Position numbers and translations under genes: made by a program. A stretch of DNA of 64,000 bases, taken from positions 372,001-436,000 of the forward strand of contig JACJXD010000003.1 in assembly GCA_020636845.1 (NCBI GenBank), read 5' to 3'. Source of the stretch: Bacteroidales bacterium. GTDB lineage: Bacteria; Bacteroidota; Bacteroidia; Bacteroidales; Tenuifilaceae. The notes under the pieces were generated by a model. It was not told the origin of the DNA and ran no database searches. It worked only from the letters and a program-made list of their open reading frames with translations. Position 1 is the first letter of the stretch. Every line of letters starts with the position of its first letter. Of this stretch, positions 25,006 to 34,554 are shown piece after piece.

Positions 25006-26553
25006 ATGAGTAAAGATATTGCCAACACTCTTAAAGTATTAGAAATTGAAAGGGTTAACCATGGAATTAGTACTGGAAATAGCTGGGTTGAAACCCATGG
25101 TACCATACTAAGTTCGGAAAACCCTACTAATGGTGAAATTATTGCCGAAGTAAAATCTGCAAGCATTGATGACTATGAGTTGATGATGAAAAATGCCGAC
25201 AAGGCTTTTAAAGAATGGCGAAATTGGCCGGCTCCTAAAAGAGCAGAGGTTGTACGTTTAATTGGAATAAAATTACGGGAATACAAAGAGGTACTCGGAC
25301 GCCTTGTTAGCATCGAAGCGGGAAAAATTCTTCAGGAAGGAATGGGTGAAGTTCAAGAAATGATAGATATCTGTGACTTTGCCGTTGGACAATCGCGTGT
25401 AATGAATGGTTTTATGCTACAATCGGAACGTCCCGACCATAAGATGTACGAACAATACTATCCTATGGGAATTGTTGGCATAATAACTTCGTTCAATTTT
25501 CCTGTAGCAGTTTGGGCATGGAACACAATGCTTGCAGTTATTGGAGGAAATGTTGTTGTTTGGAAACCCAGCTCAAAAACGCCTATTACTGCCGTTGCCG
25601 TACACAAAATAATTGCCGGAGTGCTTAAATCGTTAAATGTTCCAGAAGGAGTTTTTAACCTTGTAATTGCCAAGAGTTCGGTATTAGGTGATAACTTCCT
25701 TGAAGATAAACGCATTCCGCTTTTCTCCATGACCGGATCGACAAAGGTAGGAAAACATGTTGCCGAATTAGTTAGCAAGCGTTTTGGCAGATCTATTCTT
25801 GAACTTGGAGGAAACAATGCAGCCTTGGTTATGCCATCGGCAAATCTGGACATTGCAATTCCTTCGATAGTATTTGGAGCCGTTGGAACTGCCGGTCAAC
25901 GATGCACTTCAACCCGTAGAATTATTGTTCATGAACAACTCTACGACGATGTAAAACAACGGTTGATTAATGCTTATAGCCAACTAGAAAAACGAATTGG
26001 CAATCCGCTCGAAGAAAATACTATTATAGGCCCACTCATCGATAAATCGGCTGTTGATGCGTACAGCCATGCAATTAACGAAGCAATAAAAGAAGGCGGC
26101 AAGGTTATTTTCGGTAACAAGGTGTTATCCGGTAAGGGTTTTGAGCACGGAACATTTGTAGTTCCTACAATAGTAGAAGTTAAAAACCGCTATAAAATTG
26201 TACAAAGCGAAACATTTGCTCCTATCCTTTACCTTATCAAGGTAAGTTCGCTTGAGGAAGCAATTGCTGCCAATAACGATGTCCCTCAAGGATTATCGTC
26301 GGCTATGTTTACAACCAGCCTCATTGATACGGAAGAGTGGTTATCCCAACGAGGGTCCGACTGTGGTATTGCAAATGTAAATACAAGTACCTCGGGAGCA
26401 GAAATAGGCGGCGCTTTTGGTGGTGAAAAAGAAACCGGAGGCGGTCGCGAATCCGGATCTGATGCGTGGAAATCGTACATGCGCCGCCAAACAGTAAACA
26501 TCAACTACGGAAAAACGCTCCCCTTGGCACAAGGAGTAAAATTTGATATTTAG
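25006..26553 (+). CDS. ALDH7-type aldehyde dehydrogenase (aminoadipate semialdehyde dehydrogenase family)
   Basis: 515 residues. The ALDH7A1/antiquitin family is recognised by ELGGNNAALV, GTAGQRCTSTRRIIVHE with the catalytic Cys, and above all the C-terminal GAEIGGAFGGEKETGGGRESGSD and MRRQTVNINYGKTLPLAQGVKF. Members oxidise alpha-aminoadipate semialdehyde in lysine breakdown, which fits its place next to P5C dehydrogenase; betaine-aldehyde activity is a possible alternative. The frame is open upstream into pruA, but the ATG at 25006, 16 bases after the pruA stop, gives the usual N-terminus. A terminator closes the pair. Confidence 0.9.
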   Translation: MSKDIANTLKVLEIERVNHGISTGNSWVETHGTILSSENPTNGEIIAEVKSASIDDYELMMKNADKAFKEWRNWPAPKRAEVVRLIGIKLREYKEVLGRLVSIEAGKILQEGMGEVQEMIDICDFAVGQSRVMNGFMLQSERPDHKMYEQYYPMGIVGIITSFNFPVAVWAWNTMLAVIGGNVVVWKPSSKTPITAVAVHKIIAGVLKSLNVPEGVFNLVIAKSSVLGDNFLEDKRIPLFSMTGSTKVGKHVAELVSKRFGRSILELGGNNAALVMPSANLDIAIPSIVFGAVGTAGQRCTSTRRIIVHEQLYDDVKQRLINAYSQLEKRIGNPLEENTIIGPLIDKSAVDAYSHAINEAIKEGGKVIFGNKVLSGKGFEHGTFVVPTIVEVKNRYKIVQSETFAPILYLIKVSSLEEAIAANNDVPQGLSSAMFTTSLIDTEEWLSQRGSDCGIANVNTSTSGAEIGGAFGGEKETGGGRESGSDAWKSYMRRQTVNINYGKTLPLAQGVKFDI

Positions 26554-26612
26554 CTAACACTGGTAGATGCAACAATCGCTCATTTATCAGGGTTTTTGGT
26601 TTTGTTAAAGTG

Positions 26613-26643
26613 AAAAAGTTGGGGTTAACACTCCAACTTTTTT
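26613..26643 (+). terminator. Terminator after the pruA-ALDH7 pair
   Basis: Stem of 13 pairs with one G-T wobble: AAAAAGTTGGGGT (26613-26625) with ACTCCAACTTTTT (26630-26642), four-base loop, T-run into TTTCTT. Confidence 0.88.
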
Positions 26644-26735
26644 CTTAATTAAAATACTCGCCATAACACTCGATAACGGATAACATTTGCACTACCCACA
26701 ATAATTTCTTTCTTTTGTTAGCAAATTTTCGAACT

Positions 26736-28880
26736 ATGGAAGAGGCTAATTTAAAAAATCACATCAACCTTATTTCTAAGGAACTAAACCTAAACGACCG
26801 TCAGGTTTCCAACACCATCAAACTGTTAAACGATGGTGCTACAATTCCTTTTATTAGCCGGTACCGAAAAGAAATGACAGGTAATTTGGATGAAGTTCAG
26901 GTGTCATCCATACGAGACCTTTCTGCTAAATACATCGAACTCGACAAACGCAAGGAAACAATACTATCTACCATTGAAGAGCAGGGCAAACTGACCGATG
27001 AACTCAAATCGAGAATTATAAACTGCTACGACACCACTGAACTTGAGGATATTTACCTTCCATATAAACCCAAACGCCGAACAAAGGCTACCATCGCCAA
27101 GGAAAAAGGGCTGGAACCTCTGGCTGAAATAATTTACAGGCAACAAGAACGCAACATCCTTACCAAAGCGGAAAAGTACATTAACGACAAGGTTCCCAAC
27201 GTTGAAGAAGCCCTTCAGGGTGCTCGCGATATTATTGCCGAATGGATTAGCGAAAACGAAAAAGCCCGTAATATTGCCCGCAGGCATTTTAAACGATTTG
27301 CCACAATAAAATCGAAAGTTATTAAGGGAAAGGAAACCGAAGGCGTTAAGTATTCCGATTATTTTAATTTCGAGGAAGAGGTAAAACGTTGCGCTTCGCA
27401 CCGCTTTTTGGCAATGCGTCGCGGACAGGAAGAGGGCTTTCTGCGTGTTAGCATAGTTCCCCCATCCGAACCGCTACTGGAAGAATTAAAAAGTAACTTT
27501 ATCCGCTCCTACGGCGATGCTGCCGAAGAAATGGATAAGGCAATTACGGATTCATACAAAAGGCTTATTGAACCGTCTATCGAAAATGAGTTTACCGCCG
27601 AACTTAAAACAAAAGCCGACGATGAAGCTATACACGTTTTCACCGAAAACCTTCGGCAACTTTTACTTTCGGCTCCGTTAGGACAAAAAAACGTTTTGGC
27701 TATTGACCCCGGATATAGAACGGGTTGCAAAATTGTTTGTCTTGATGCACAAGGCAACTTAGTACACAACGAAACCATTTACCCTCACCCTCCTCAAAAC
27801 GAAAGTGGAAAAGCAATGAGCAAGATTTCGTCGTTGGTGGAAACTTTCAAAATAGAAGCCATTGCCATTGGAAACGGCACGGCTAGTCGGGAAACAGAAG
27901 CGCTTATAAAACGAATTCGGTTTAATCGCGATGTCAAGGTATTCGTTGTAAGCGAGGATGGAGCATCGGTTTACTCGGCATCACCGGTTGCGCGGGAAGA
28001 ATTTCCCGAGTATGATGTTACCGTGCGAGGGGCTGTTTCCATAGGACGCAGGTTAATGGATCCGTTGGCCGAACTGGTTAAAATCGATCCCAAATCAATT
28101 GGTGTGGGACAATACCAACACGACGTTGACCAGAACAAGTTAAAGGGTAGCCTCGATCAGGTTGTGGAAAGTTGCGTTAACCACGTAGGCGTTAGCCTGA
28201 ATACTGCCAGCAAACACCTGCTTACCTACGTTTCCGGACTAGGACCTCAACTTGCCCAAAACATAGTTGATTTCCGTAAACAAAATGGGCCATTCAGCTG
28301 CAGAACCGAATTGAAAAAAGTTACCCGCTTAGGCGGTAAAGCCTACGAACAATGCGCCGGGTTTTTAAGGATTTCCAATGCTAAAAATCCTCTTGACAAC
28401 AGTGCGGTTCACCCCGAAAGTTACCATATTGTTGAACAAATGGCCAAAGACTTAAATTGCTCGGTATCCGACTTGATAGGAGACGAACAACTCAGGAATA
28501 AAATAAAACCGGAACATTACGTTACCGATAAAGTTGGACTTCCAACCTTAAACGACATAATTCAGGAATTGTCCAAACCGGGGCGCGATCCGCGAAAAGG
28601 AATTAAAGTATTCGAATTTGCCGAAGGTATTTTCAAAATCGACGATTTGATACCGGGCATGGTTGTCCCCGGAATTGTAACCAACATAACCAACTTTGGC
28701 GTTTTTGTCGATGTAGGTGTTAAACAGGACGGCTTAATTCACATTTCCCAATTGGCTAACCGTTTTGTATCGAACCCATTGGAAATAGTAAAATTACACC
28801 AGCATGTAAAAGTTAAAGTTCTGGAAGTAGATATTCAGCGGAAAAGAATACAATTAAGTTTAAAAGATGTAGAACAGTAG
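26736..28880 (+). CDS. tex: Tex-family S1 RNA-binding protein
   Basis: 714 residues. Tex layout: N-terminal helical domain with TIPFISRYRKEMTGNLDEVQ, the YqgF/RuvX-like nuclease-fold domain (LAIDPGYRTGCKIVCLDAQG), helix-hairpin-helix motifs (GLGPQLAQNIVDFRKQNGPF), and a C-terminal S1 domain in about the last 75 residues (GMVVPGIVTNITNFGVFVDVGVKQDGLIHISQL). It binds RNA and is linked to transcription and RNA decay in other bacteria. The start is the ATG at 26736; a TTG seven codons earlier overlaps the likely promoter region (TTCTTTTG). Confidence 0.95.
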   Translation: MEEANLKNHINLISKELNLNDRQVSNTIKLLNDGATIPFISRYRKEMTGNLDEVQVSSIRDLSAKYIELDKRKETILSTIEEQGKLTDELKSRIINCYDTTELEDIYLPYKPKRRTKATIAKEKGLEPLAEIIYRQQERNILTKAEKYINDKVPNVEEALQGARDIIAEWISENEKARNIARRHFKRFATIKSKVIKGKETEGVKYSDYFNFEEEVKRCASHRFLAMRRGQEEGFLRVSIVPPSEPLLEELKSNFIRSYGDAAEEMDKAITDSYKRLIEPSIENEFTAELKTKADDEAIHVFTENLRQLLLSAPLGQKNVLAIDPGYRTGCKIVCLDAQGNLVHNETIYPHPPQNESGKAMSKISSLVETFKIEAIAIGNGTASRETEALIKRIRFNRDVKVFVVSEDGASVYSASPVAREEFPEYDVTVRGAVSIGRRLMDPLAELVKIDPKSIGVGQYQHDVDQNKLKGSLDQVVESCVNHVGVSLNTASKHLLTYVSGLGPQLAQNIVDFRKQNGPFSCRTELKKVTRLGGKAYEQCAGFLRISNAKNPLDNSAVHPESYHIVEQMAKDLNCSVSDLIGDEQLRNKIKPEHYVTDKVGLPTLNDIIQELSKPGRDPRKGIKVFEFAEGIFKIDDLIPGMVVPGIVTNITNFGVFVDVGVKQDGLIHISQLANRFVSNPLEIVKLHQHVKVKVLEVDIQRKRIQLSLKDVEQ

Positions 28881-28962
28881 CAGATATAAAAATAGAATCT
28901 TGCAACTTAGAGAACAAATTTGTTAATTTGGTTTGATTATTTTCCAAATACTTTTTTCGATA

Positions 28963-31008
28963 ATGGAACAAAACGATCAATCCGAATGTAAAGCCCTTCA
29001 TAAAGAATTAGAAGAATTAAAAGCAAAGTACAACTCATTAATAAACTACTTAAATATTAATGAAGAACAGGTAAAACTCGTTGAAAGCCGCTTAACCGAT
29101 TCCCAAAACAGAAATCAAGCATTACTCAATGCAAATCCTGACATAATGTTTGTTTTTGATAAAAATGGGGTTATAAGTGACTTTCACAGTAAAAATTTAA
29201 GAGACTTGTATGTTCAGCCAAGCTCTTTCTTAAATAAATCTGTAGATGAAGTTCTCCCGGAACGTCTTGCCAAATTAACGCACACTAAAATAGAAGAACT
29301 TATCAAAAGTTCTGCGCACATTTCGACATACGACTATGAACTAACCGTTGATAACAAAAACAAATTTTTTGAAAGTCGGTTGGTTAAGTACGGTTCCGAT
29401 AAAGTTATCGCAATTGTTAGAGATGTTACTCAAAAGCGACTAGTTGAACATTCGCTTCGCGAAAGTCAGGCAAAGTACCACGATTTGTATTCTCTGCTTC
29501 GCCTTATGAGCGATACTACACCCGATATGATTTGGGCAAAGGATATAAACAAGCAGTATATTTTTACTAACAAATCGACCTGCGAAAAGTTACTAAACGT
29601 AAAGAATACCAACGAACCTATTGGCAAAACATACCTGTCCTTTAAACAACACGAACAGGAACTTCATCCGGAAAACCCTGAATGGTACACATTTGGAGAA
29701 CTCAGCATCGATACCGACGAAGCAACACTGCAATCGAAACAAATACTTCAATTTGATGAATTTGGAACTATAAATGGAAAATTTCATTTTCTAGACATCC
29801 ATAAAGCCCCGCTTTACAACTCTCAAGGAAAGTTAATAGGACTTGTTGGTACAGCTAGGGATATAACAGAAAAAAAAGAAATTCAAAAACAACTTACCCT
29901 ATCGGAAAAAACTTTCCGCGGAATAATAAATAGCATTTACGAGGCTATTTACATAATGGATCAGCAAGGTATATTTTTGGATGTTAACGAGGCTGCCGTA
30001 AAATTATACGGTTATCCCCGCGAATTTTTTATAGGGAAAAAACCATCCATGATTTCCGCTCCGGGTAAAAACGATATGGAATATGTAATTGGACTTCTAA
30101 AAAAATCGTATAATGGGGAAACCATACTTTTTGAATTCTGGGGGCAAAAGAAAAATGGTGAAATATTCCCTAAAACAGTAAGCCTTACACCAGGAGAGTT
30201 TTTTGGCAAAAAATGTGTTATTGCCGTTGCACGCAACATTACCGAACAAAAAAAATGGGAAGAGGAACTTATTGCTGCAAGGTTAAAAGCAGAAGAAAGC
30301 GATAAGTTAAAATCGGCATTTTTAGCCAACATGAGCCATGAGATAAGAACTCCCATGAACGGAATTATGGGATTTACCCAACTATTGAAGAGGGATAACG
30401 TTTCGGATAATGAGAAAAACGAATATTTAAACATTATCGAACGAAGTGGCGAGCGAATGCTGGATTTACTAGATAACTTGATTGATATTTCACGGATTGA
30501 AGCAGGGCAGGTTTCTGCTAAAATGGAGAAATGCAATGTTTTGCAAATACTTGAATTTATTCACAAATTCTTTTTACCCCTTGCCGAAAGAAAAGCATTA
30601 ACCTTTGAATTAAAAAGCAACATTTCTAACTCCGAAATCGAAATAGTAACCGACAAGTACAAACTTCAAGGTATTCTATTAAATCTTGCTAAAAATGCGT
30701 TTAAGTTTACCGACAAAGGATACGTAAAAATTTCATGTCAGAAAAAAAATAACTCCCTTGAATTTGTCGTTTCTGATTCAGGTATTGGCATTCCAAATGA
30801 TAAGCACGACGAAGTATTTCAACGTTTTGCCCAAGTTGATAGTTCAACATGTAGCAACTACGAAGGTGCAGGGTTAGGTTTGTCGATTGCAAAAGCTTAT
30901 GTAAATTTGCTGGGTGGAAATATTTGGGTAGAAAGCGAACTCGGGAAGGGATCAACCTTTCATTTTACGCTTCCAATATCAAAACCCCAATATGCTACAA
31001 CTGAATAA
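28963..31008 (+). CDS. PAS-domain sensor histidine kinase
   Basis: 681 residues, no membrane segment, so probably cytoplasmic. A short N-terminal coiled coil (about 8-45) is followed by three PAS domains (about 48-145, 175-305, 312-430; the second and third with PAC-type motifs RDITEKK and RNITEQKK). HisKA holds the phospho-acceptor H459 in SHEIRTPMNGIMGF, and the HATPase domain has N, G1 (SDSGIGIP), F (FQRFAQVD) and G2 (GAGLGLSIAKAYV) boxes. The next gene encodes a lone receiver, its probable partner. Signal unknown; the cytoplasmic PAS domains suggest redox, ligand or light sensing. Confidence 0.93.
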   Translation: MEQNDQSECKALHKELEELKAKYNSLINYLNINEEQVKLVESRLTDSQNRNQALLNANPDIMFVFDKNGVISDFHSKNLRDLYVQPSSFLNKSVDEVLPERLAKLTHTKIEELIKSSAHISTYDYELTVDNKNKFFESRLVKYGSDKVIAIVRDVTQKRLVEHSLRESQAKYHDLYSLLRLMSDTTPDMIWAKDINKQYIFTNKSTCEKLLNVKNTNEPIGKTYLSFKQHEQELHPENPEWYTFGELSIDTDEATLQSKQILQFDEFGTINGKFHFLDIHKAPLYNSQGKLIGLVGTARDITEKKEIQKQLTLSEKTFRGIINSIYEAIYIMDQQGIFLDVNEAAVKLYGYPREFFIGKKPSMISAPGKNDMEYVIGLLKKSYNGETILFEFWGQKKNGEIFPKTVSLTPGEFFGKKCVIAVARNITEQKKWEEELIAARLKAEESDKLKSAFLANMSHEIRTPMNGIMGFTQLLKRDNVSDNEKNEYLNIIERSGERMLDLLDNLIDISRIEAGQVSAKMEKCNVLQILEFIHKFFLPLAERKALTFELKSNISNSEIEIVTDKYKLQGILLNLAKNAFKFTDKGYVKISCQKKNNSLEFVVSDSGIGIPNDKHDEVFQRFAQVDSSTCSNYEGAGLGLSIAKAYVNLLGGNIWVESELGKGSTFHFTLPISKPQYATTE

Positions 31009-31021
31009 AAGTTTAAAAAAT

Positions 31022-31414
31022 ATGTCTATTGACTCACATACCCCGGGCAATAAGTTAAAAATCCTAATTGTTGATGATGACAACATCTCTAACTTATTGC
31101 TCGAAAACATTCTGAAAGTTATAACCAGTCAAATTCTTAAGGCCCATTCAGGAAACGAAGGAGTTGAACTATTTAAGGCAAACTCTGACATCGACTTAAT
31201 AATGATGGATATTAAAATGCCCGGAATGGATGGATACCAAGCAACAAAATTAATCAGGGAAATCAGTAAAGATGTAATAATAATTGCCGAAACAGCTTTT
31301 GCCTTAACAGGCGACGAAGATAAGGCACTCGCCGCAGGTTGTAACAATTATATTTCGAAACCAATTATCTCCGATAAACTTTTCAGTATTATTAAAAAAC
31401 ATTTTGACATTTAA
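31022..31414 (+). CDS. CheY-like single-domain response regulator
   Basis: 130 residues, receiver domain only. Phospho-acceptor D63 in MMDIKMPGMDG, acidic pocket in LIVDDDN, switch Thr in AETAFALTGD and K113 in ISKP. No output domain, so it acts by protein contact or in a phosphorelay. The Met at 31022 is preferred; an ATG at 30992 would overlap the kinase gene by 17 bases and is possible. It almost surely pairs with the kinase just upstream, a split version of the hybrid kinases common in this phylum. Ends 24 bases from the convergent peptidase gene. Confidence 0.9.
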   Translation: MSIDSHTPGNKLKILIVDDDNISNLLLENILKVITSQILKAHSGNEGVELFKANSDIDLIMMDIKMPGMDGYQATKLIREISKDVIIIAETAFALTGDEDKALAAGCNNYISKPIISDKLFSIIKKHFDI

Positions 31415-31438
31415 TAGAAGATCTATCTGAACTTCGCA

Positions 31439-33550
31439 TCAGTTATTAATTCCAAGTACCTTAAACATAAAAGCATACTTAAACGCCTGTTCCTTCAAGA
31501 TATTCATACGACCAGAAGCGCCGCCATGTCCGGTTTCCATATCCGTTTTAAGAAGTAATAAGTTCCCGTCCGTTTTTGTTGCCCGAAGTTTGGCAACCCA
31601 TTTTGCCGCTTCAAAATATTGAACCTGAGTATCGTTATAACTAGCAAGAACCAGCATATTTGGATATTGCTGAGGTTTTACATTATCGTATGGCGAATAG
31701 GACTTAATGTAGTAGTAATAAACCGAATCTTTCGGATTCCCCCACTCGTCATATTCTCCGGTTGTCAATGGTAAATTCGGATTTTGCATTGTTGTAAGCA
31801 CATCTACAAAAGGCACTTCGGCAATTATTGCCTTATACAAATCCGGACGCCTGTTTGCTACAACACCCATTAATAATCCTCCGGCACTTCCGCCTTGAGC
31901 AACAAGATACTTTGGCGATGTATAATGCTCTTTTATTAGATACTCGGTACAGGCTATAAAATCGGTAAAGGTATTTTTCTTATTCAGCAACTTTCCTGCT
32001 TCGTACCACTGACGGCCTAACTCCTGTCCTCCCCTAACATGGGCAATGGCATAAATGAATCCGCGATCAAGCAAACTCAATAAATTCGAATCGAAATTAG
32101 GATTTATTGAATAGCCATAAGCCCCGTAACCATACATTAAGGTTGGATTTTTACCATTGAATTTTATTCCCTTACGGTAAACAATAGAAATTGGAATTTT
32201 CGTACTGTCACTGGCAGTAGCCCATAAACGCTGAGTCACATAATTATTAGGATCGAAATTTCCAACAACCTCAACCTGCTTTAACAGCTGTTTTTTATGA
32301 GTTTGAAAGTTATACTCGTAAGTTGTTCCGGGTGTAGTTAACGAAGTATAGTAATACTGAAACTTGTCCGAATTAAACTCAGGGTTTACCGATGGCAACG
32401 CCGTGTAAACATCTTCGCCAAAATCGATATACTGCTGCGAACTATCCAAAAGGTTAACAACGTTCACTTTTAACAAGGCATCCTTACGTTCGGTAACAAC
32501 AAGGTAGTTTTTGTATGGATCCATGCTAATTATCAGAACGTTTGGCCTATGTGGTATTAACTCCGTCCAATGATTCATGTCCGGTTTATCAATGTTGGCT
32601 TTCATAATTCGAAAATTATCGGCCTGCCAATTGGTTAAAATATAAAAACCGTTTCCCGCATGTTCCACACTATACTCCAACCCCTCCACTCTCGCTTGCA
32701 CTAACTTGCACTTTTGATAAGGATTTTCAGCATCTAAAAACCTATACTCCGACGAAGTCCCGCTATTGCTGGCAATAAAAATATAATCGCCCGATTTGGA
32801 TGGAAAAACCTGAACGCTAAAGGTGCTATCCTTTTCCTCAAAAATGTTAACCTTATTTTCCGGAGAAAATATACTACAACGAAATATTTTTGAAGGGCGC
32901 AGTTTCTTATCTTTTTGAGAATAAAAAACAGTACGACTATCCTTTGCCCACGCAACAACTCCCGCTGAATTGTTAATACGAGTATCTAAAAATCGTCCTG
33001 TTTGTAAATCCTTAAACATAATGGTAAATAGCCTACTCCCCGAAGTATCCAAACCAAATGCTAAATACCTATTATCCGGCGAAATATCTATACTGGCAAC
33101 CAAGCAATAACGATAGCCTGCGGCAACCTCGTTTTCATCGAGAATAATTTCCTCCACACCATTCATGCTCGCTTTTTTGCGACAGTTTATCGGGTAATCC
33201 TTTCCCTCCTCGAATCGAGTATAGTAATAGTAACCATTCATATAAACCGGAACGGACACATCATCGTTCCGTTTACGCGACTTAAACTCCATTATCAACT
33301 TATCCTGAAGTTGACTCGTAGCCTCCATTACCTCTTCGGTGTAAGTATTTTCTTTCAAAAGGTAATCGAGAACTTTTTGTGAATCCCTATAACTTAGCCA
33401 AAAATAAGGATCGATACGGGTATCGCCATTTGCAATAAGTTTATAAGGTTGCTTATAAGCAACAGGCGGAGTTGGAAGCAACGAACAACCATTTATGAAA
33501 ACAAGTGAAACTATTGCAAAAAATATCGAATGGAACAAATGCTTTACCAT
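31439..33550 (-). CDS. Lipoprotein prolyl oligopeptidase (S9A, oligopeptidase B-like)
   Basis: 703 residues. An N-terminal lipoprotein signal ends in FINGC (lipid Cys about residue 22), then the seven-bladed propeller (about 70-410) and an alpha/beta hydrolase domain. Catalytic Ser in GGSAGGLLMG (about residue 555), Asp in ASYNDTQVQYFEA and His in TGHGGASGR (about 678). RQWYEAGKLLNKKNTFTDFIACTEYL is characteristic of the oligopeptidase B group, which cuts after basic residues in short peptides. Most members are cytoplasmic; here the signal places it in the periplasm or on the outer membrane. Monocistronic between convergent and divergent neighbours. Confidence 0.93.
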   Translation of the reverse strand: MVKHLFHSIFFAIVSLVFINGCSLLPTPPVAYKQPYKLIANGDTRIDPYFWLSYRDSQKVLDYLLKENTYTEEVMEATSQLQDKLIMEFKSRKRNDDVSVPVYMNGYYYYTRFEEGKDYPINCRKKASMNGVEEIILDENEVAAGYRYCLVASIDISPDNRYLAFGLDTSGSRLFTIMFKDLQTGRFLDTRINNSAGVVAWAKDSRTVFYSQKDKKLRPSKIFRCSIFSPENKVNIFEEKDSTFSVQVFPSKSGDYIFIASNSGTSSEYRFLDAENPYQKCKLVQARVEGLEYSVEHAGNGFYILTNWQADNFRIMKANIDKPDMNHWTELIPHRPNVLIISMDPYKNYLVVTERKDALLKVNVVNLLDSSQQYIDFGEDVYTALPSVNPEFNSDKFQYYYTSLTTPGTTYEYNFQTHKKQLLKQVEVVGNFDPNNYVTQRLWATASDSTKIPISIVYRKGIKFNGKNPTLMYGYGAYGYSINPNFDSNLLSLLDRGFIYAIAHVRGGQELGRQWYEAGKLLNKKNTFTDFIACTEYLIKEHYTSPKYLVAQGGSAGGLLMGVVANRRPDLYKAIIAEVPFVDVLTTMQNPNLPLTTGEYDEWGNPKDSVYYYYIKSYSPYDNVKPQQYPNMLVLASYNDTQVQYFEAAKWVAKLRATKTDGNLLLLKTDMETGHGGASGRMNILKEQAFKYAFMFKVLGINN

Positions 33551-33737
33551 GCCTATAAATCGAGATTTAAACTAAATACCATTGATACTACCAAGGAAAA
33601 ACCAACCAAATTTAACCCTTAGTAACAAACAAAGCAAATTTTTAGCGCAGTTGAAAAAACAAGCTTTATATTCAACATCTAAACAACTCAAAAACTATTC
33701 GAGTAACATAATGGCATTTTGTACCTACCATAATGCT

Positions 33738-33745
33738 TACATTTG
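33738..33745 (+). promoter_or_regulatory. -7 element of mnmD
   Basis: TACATTTG ending 18 bases before the ATG at 33764; a TTTG at 33718-33721 may be a -33 element, although the 16-base spacer is short. Confidence 0.6.
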
Positions 33746-33763
33746 CAACGAAAATAAACCGAA

Positions 33764-34441
33764 ATGAACAATATTAAGGTAGTTCCGACAAACGACGGTT
33801 CAAGTACATTATTCTCCGAGAAATTCAATGCCTACTACCACTCTACAAACGGAGCACTAACCGAATCGCAGCATATCTTCATCCAAAACGGATTTATGCA
33901 ACTTGCAGATAAATTACCTTTAATAAACGTTTTAGAAATCGGACTTGGTACTTGTTTAAACGCCGCATTAACCGCCGGTGTATCCGCAAAACTAAACCTA
34001 AAAACTTTATACTATGGAATAGAACTTTACCCTCCTGAAAATGAGGTAGCACAAGCACTAAACTATCCCGAACTGTTATCGCCAACACAAACAGACATGT
34101 GGAAAAGAATTGTTAATGCAGCATGGAATACGAATGTTGAAATTAACGACAACTTTTCCATTTTTAAACACTTAGGCGATTTTTGCTCATGGATCCCCGC
34201 AACTCAAAAATTCGACTTAATCTATTTTGATGCCTTTGCTCCCGACGACCAAACAGAAATGTGGAGTATGGATAACTTTCAGAAATTGTTTGACGTTTTA
34301 ACTGATTCCGGAATACTTGTAACTTACTCCTCGAAGGGCATCGTAAAACGAACATTACGAGAAGTGGGATTCAATGTAAAACGGATTCCCGGGCCCCCGG
34401 GGAAACGGCATATTCTAATGGCAACAAAAAATTCGGTTTAA
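33764..34441 (+). CDS. mnmD: tRNA 5-methylaminomethyl-2-thiouridine methyltransferase, MnmD-type
   Basis: 225 residues: the methyltransferase (DUF752) half of MnmC without the FAD oxidase. LNVLEIGLGTCLNAALTA is the SAM loop, FDLIYFDAFAPDDQTEMW the signature, and TYSSKGIVKRTLREVGFNVKRIPGPPGKRHILMA the conserved C-terminus. The N-terminal YHSTNGALTESQHIFIQNG also matches. It methylates nm5s2U34 to mnm5s2U34 in tRNA. The standalone form implies a separate or absent oxidase step, as known in other bacteria such as Bacillus. Confidence 0.92.
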   Translation: MNNIKVVPTNDGSSTLFSEKFNAYYHSTNGALTESQHIFIQNGFMQLADKLPLINVLEIGLGTCLNAALTAGVSAKLNLKTLYYGIELYPPENEVAQALNYPELLSPTQTDMWKRIVNAAWNTNVEINDNFSIFKHLGDFCSWIPATQKFDLIYFDAFAPDDQTEMWSMDNFQKLFDVLTDSGILVTYSSKGIVKRTLREVGFNVKRIPGPPGKRHILMATKNSV

Positions 34442-34506
34442 GGTCATTTAACTATACCATTGATAAATAATTTGGATATTTTAATGTGAACGGAATAATA
34501 ATTATT

Positions 34507-34514
34507 TATCTTCG
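34507..34514 (+). promoter_or_regulatory. Possible -7 element of the FKBP lipoprotein gene
   Basis: TATCTTCG differs from TAnnTTTG at one position, 40 bases before the ATG at 34555. Confidence 0.35.
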
Positions 34515-34554
34515 CAATGGTAAATATTTGACTCTAACTATAAAGTTATAATCT

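Noticed and set aside
24717..25166. 149-codon frame on the minus strand across the pruA-ALDH7 junction
   Set aside because: Shadow of two well-supported genes, with no promoter or recognisable motif.
30012..30536. 174-codon frame on the minus strand within the histidine kinase
   Set aside because: Antisense shadow; the Ser/Leu/Phe-rich sequence has no motif.
33582..33767. Open frame of 61 codons before mnmD
   Set aside because: It covers the mnmD promoter region, has no family likeness and a low-complexity Lys/Asn/Ser composition, and overlaps the mnmD start.
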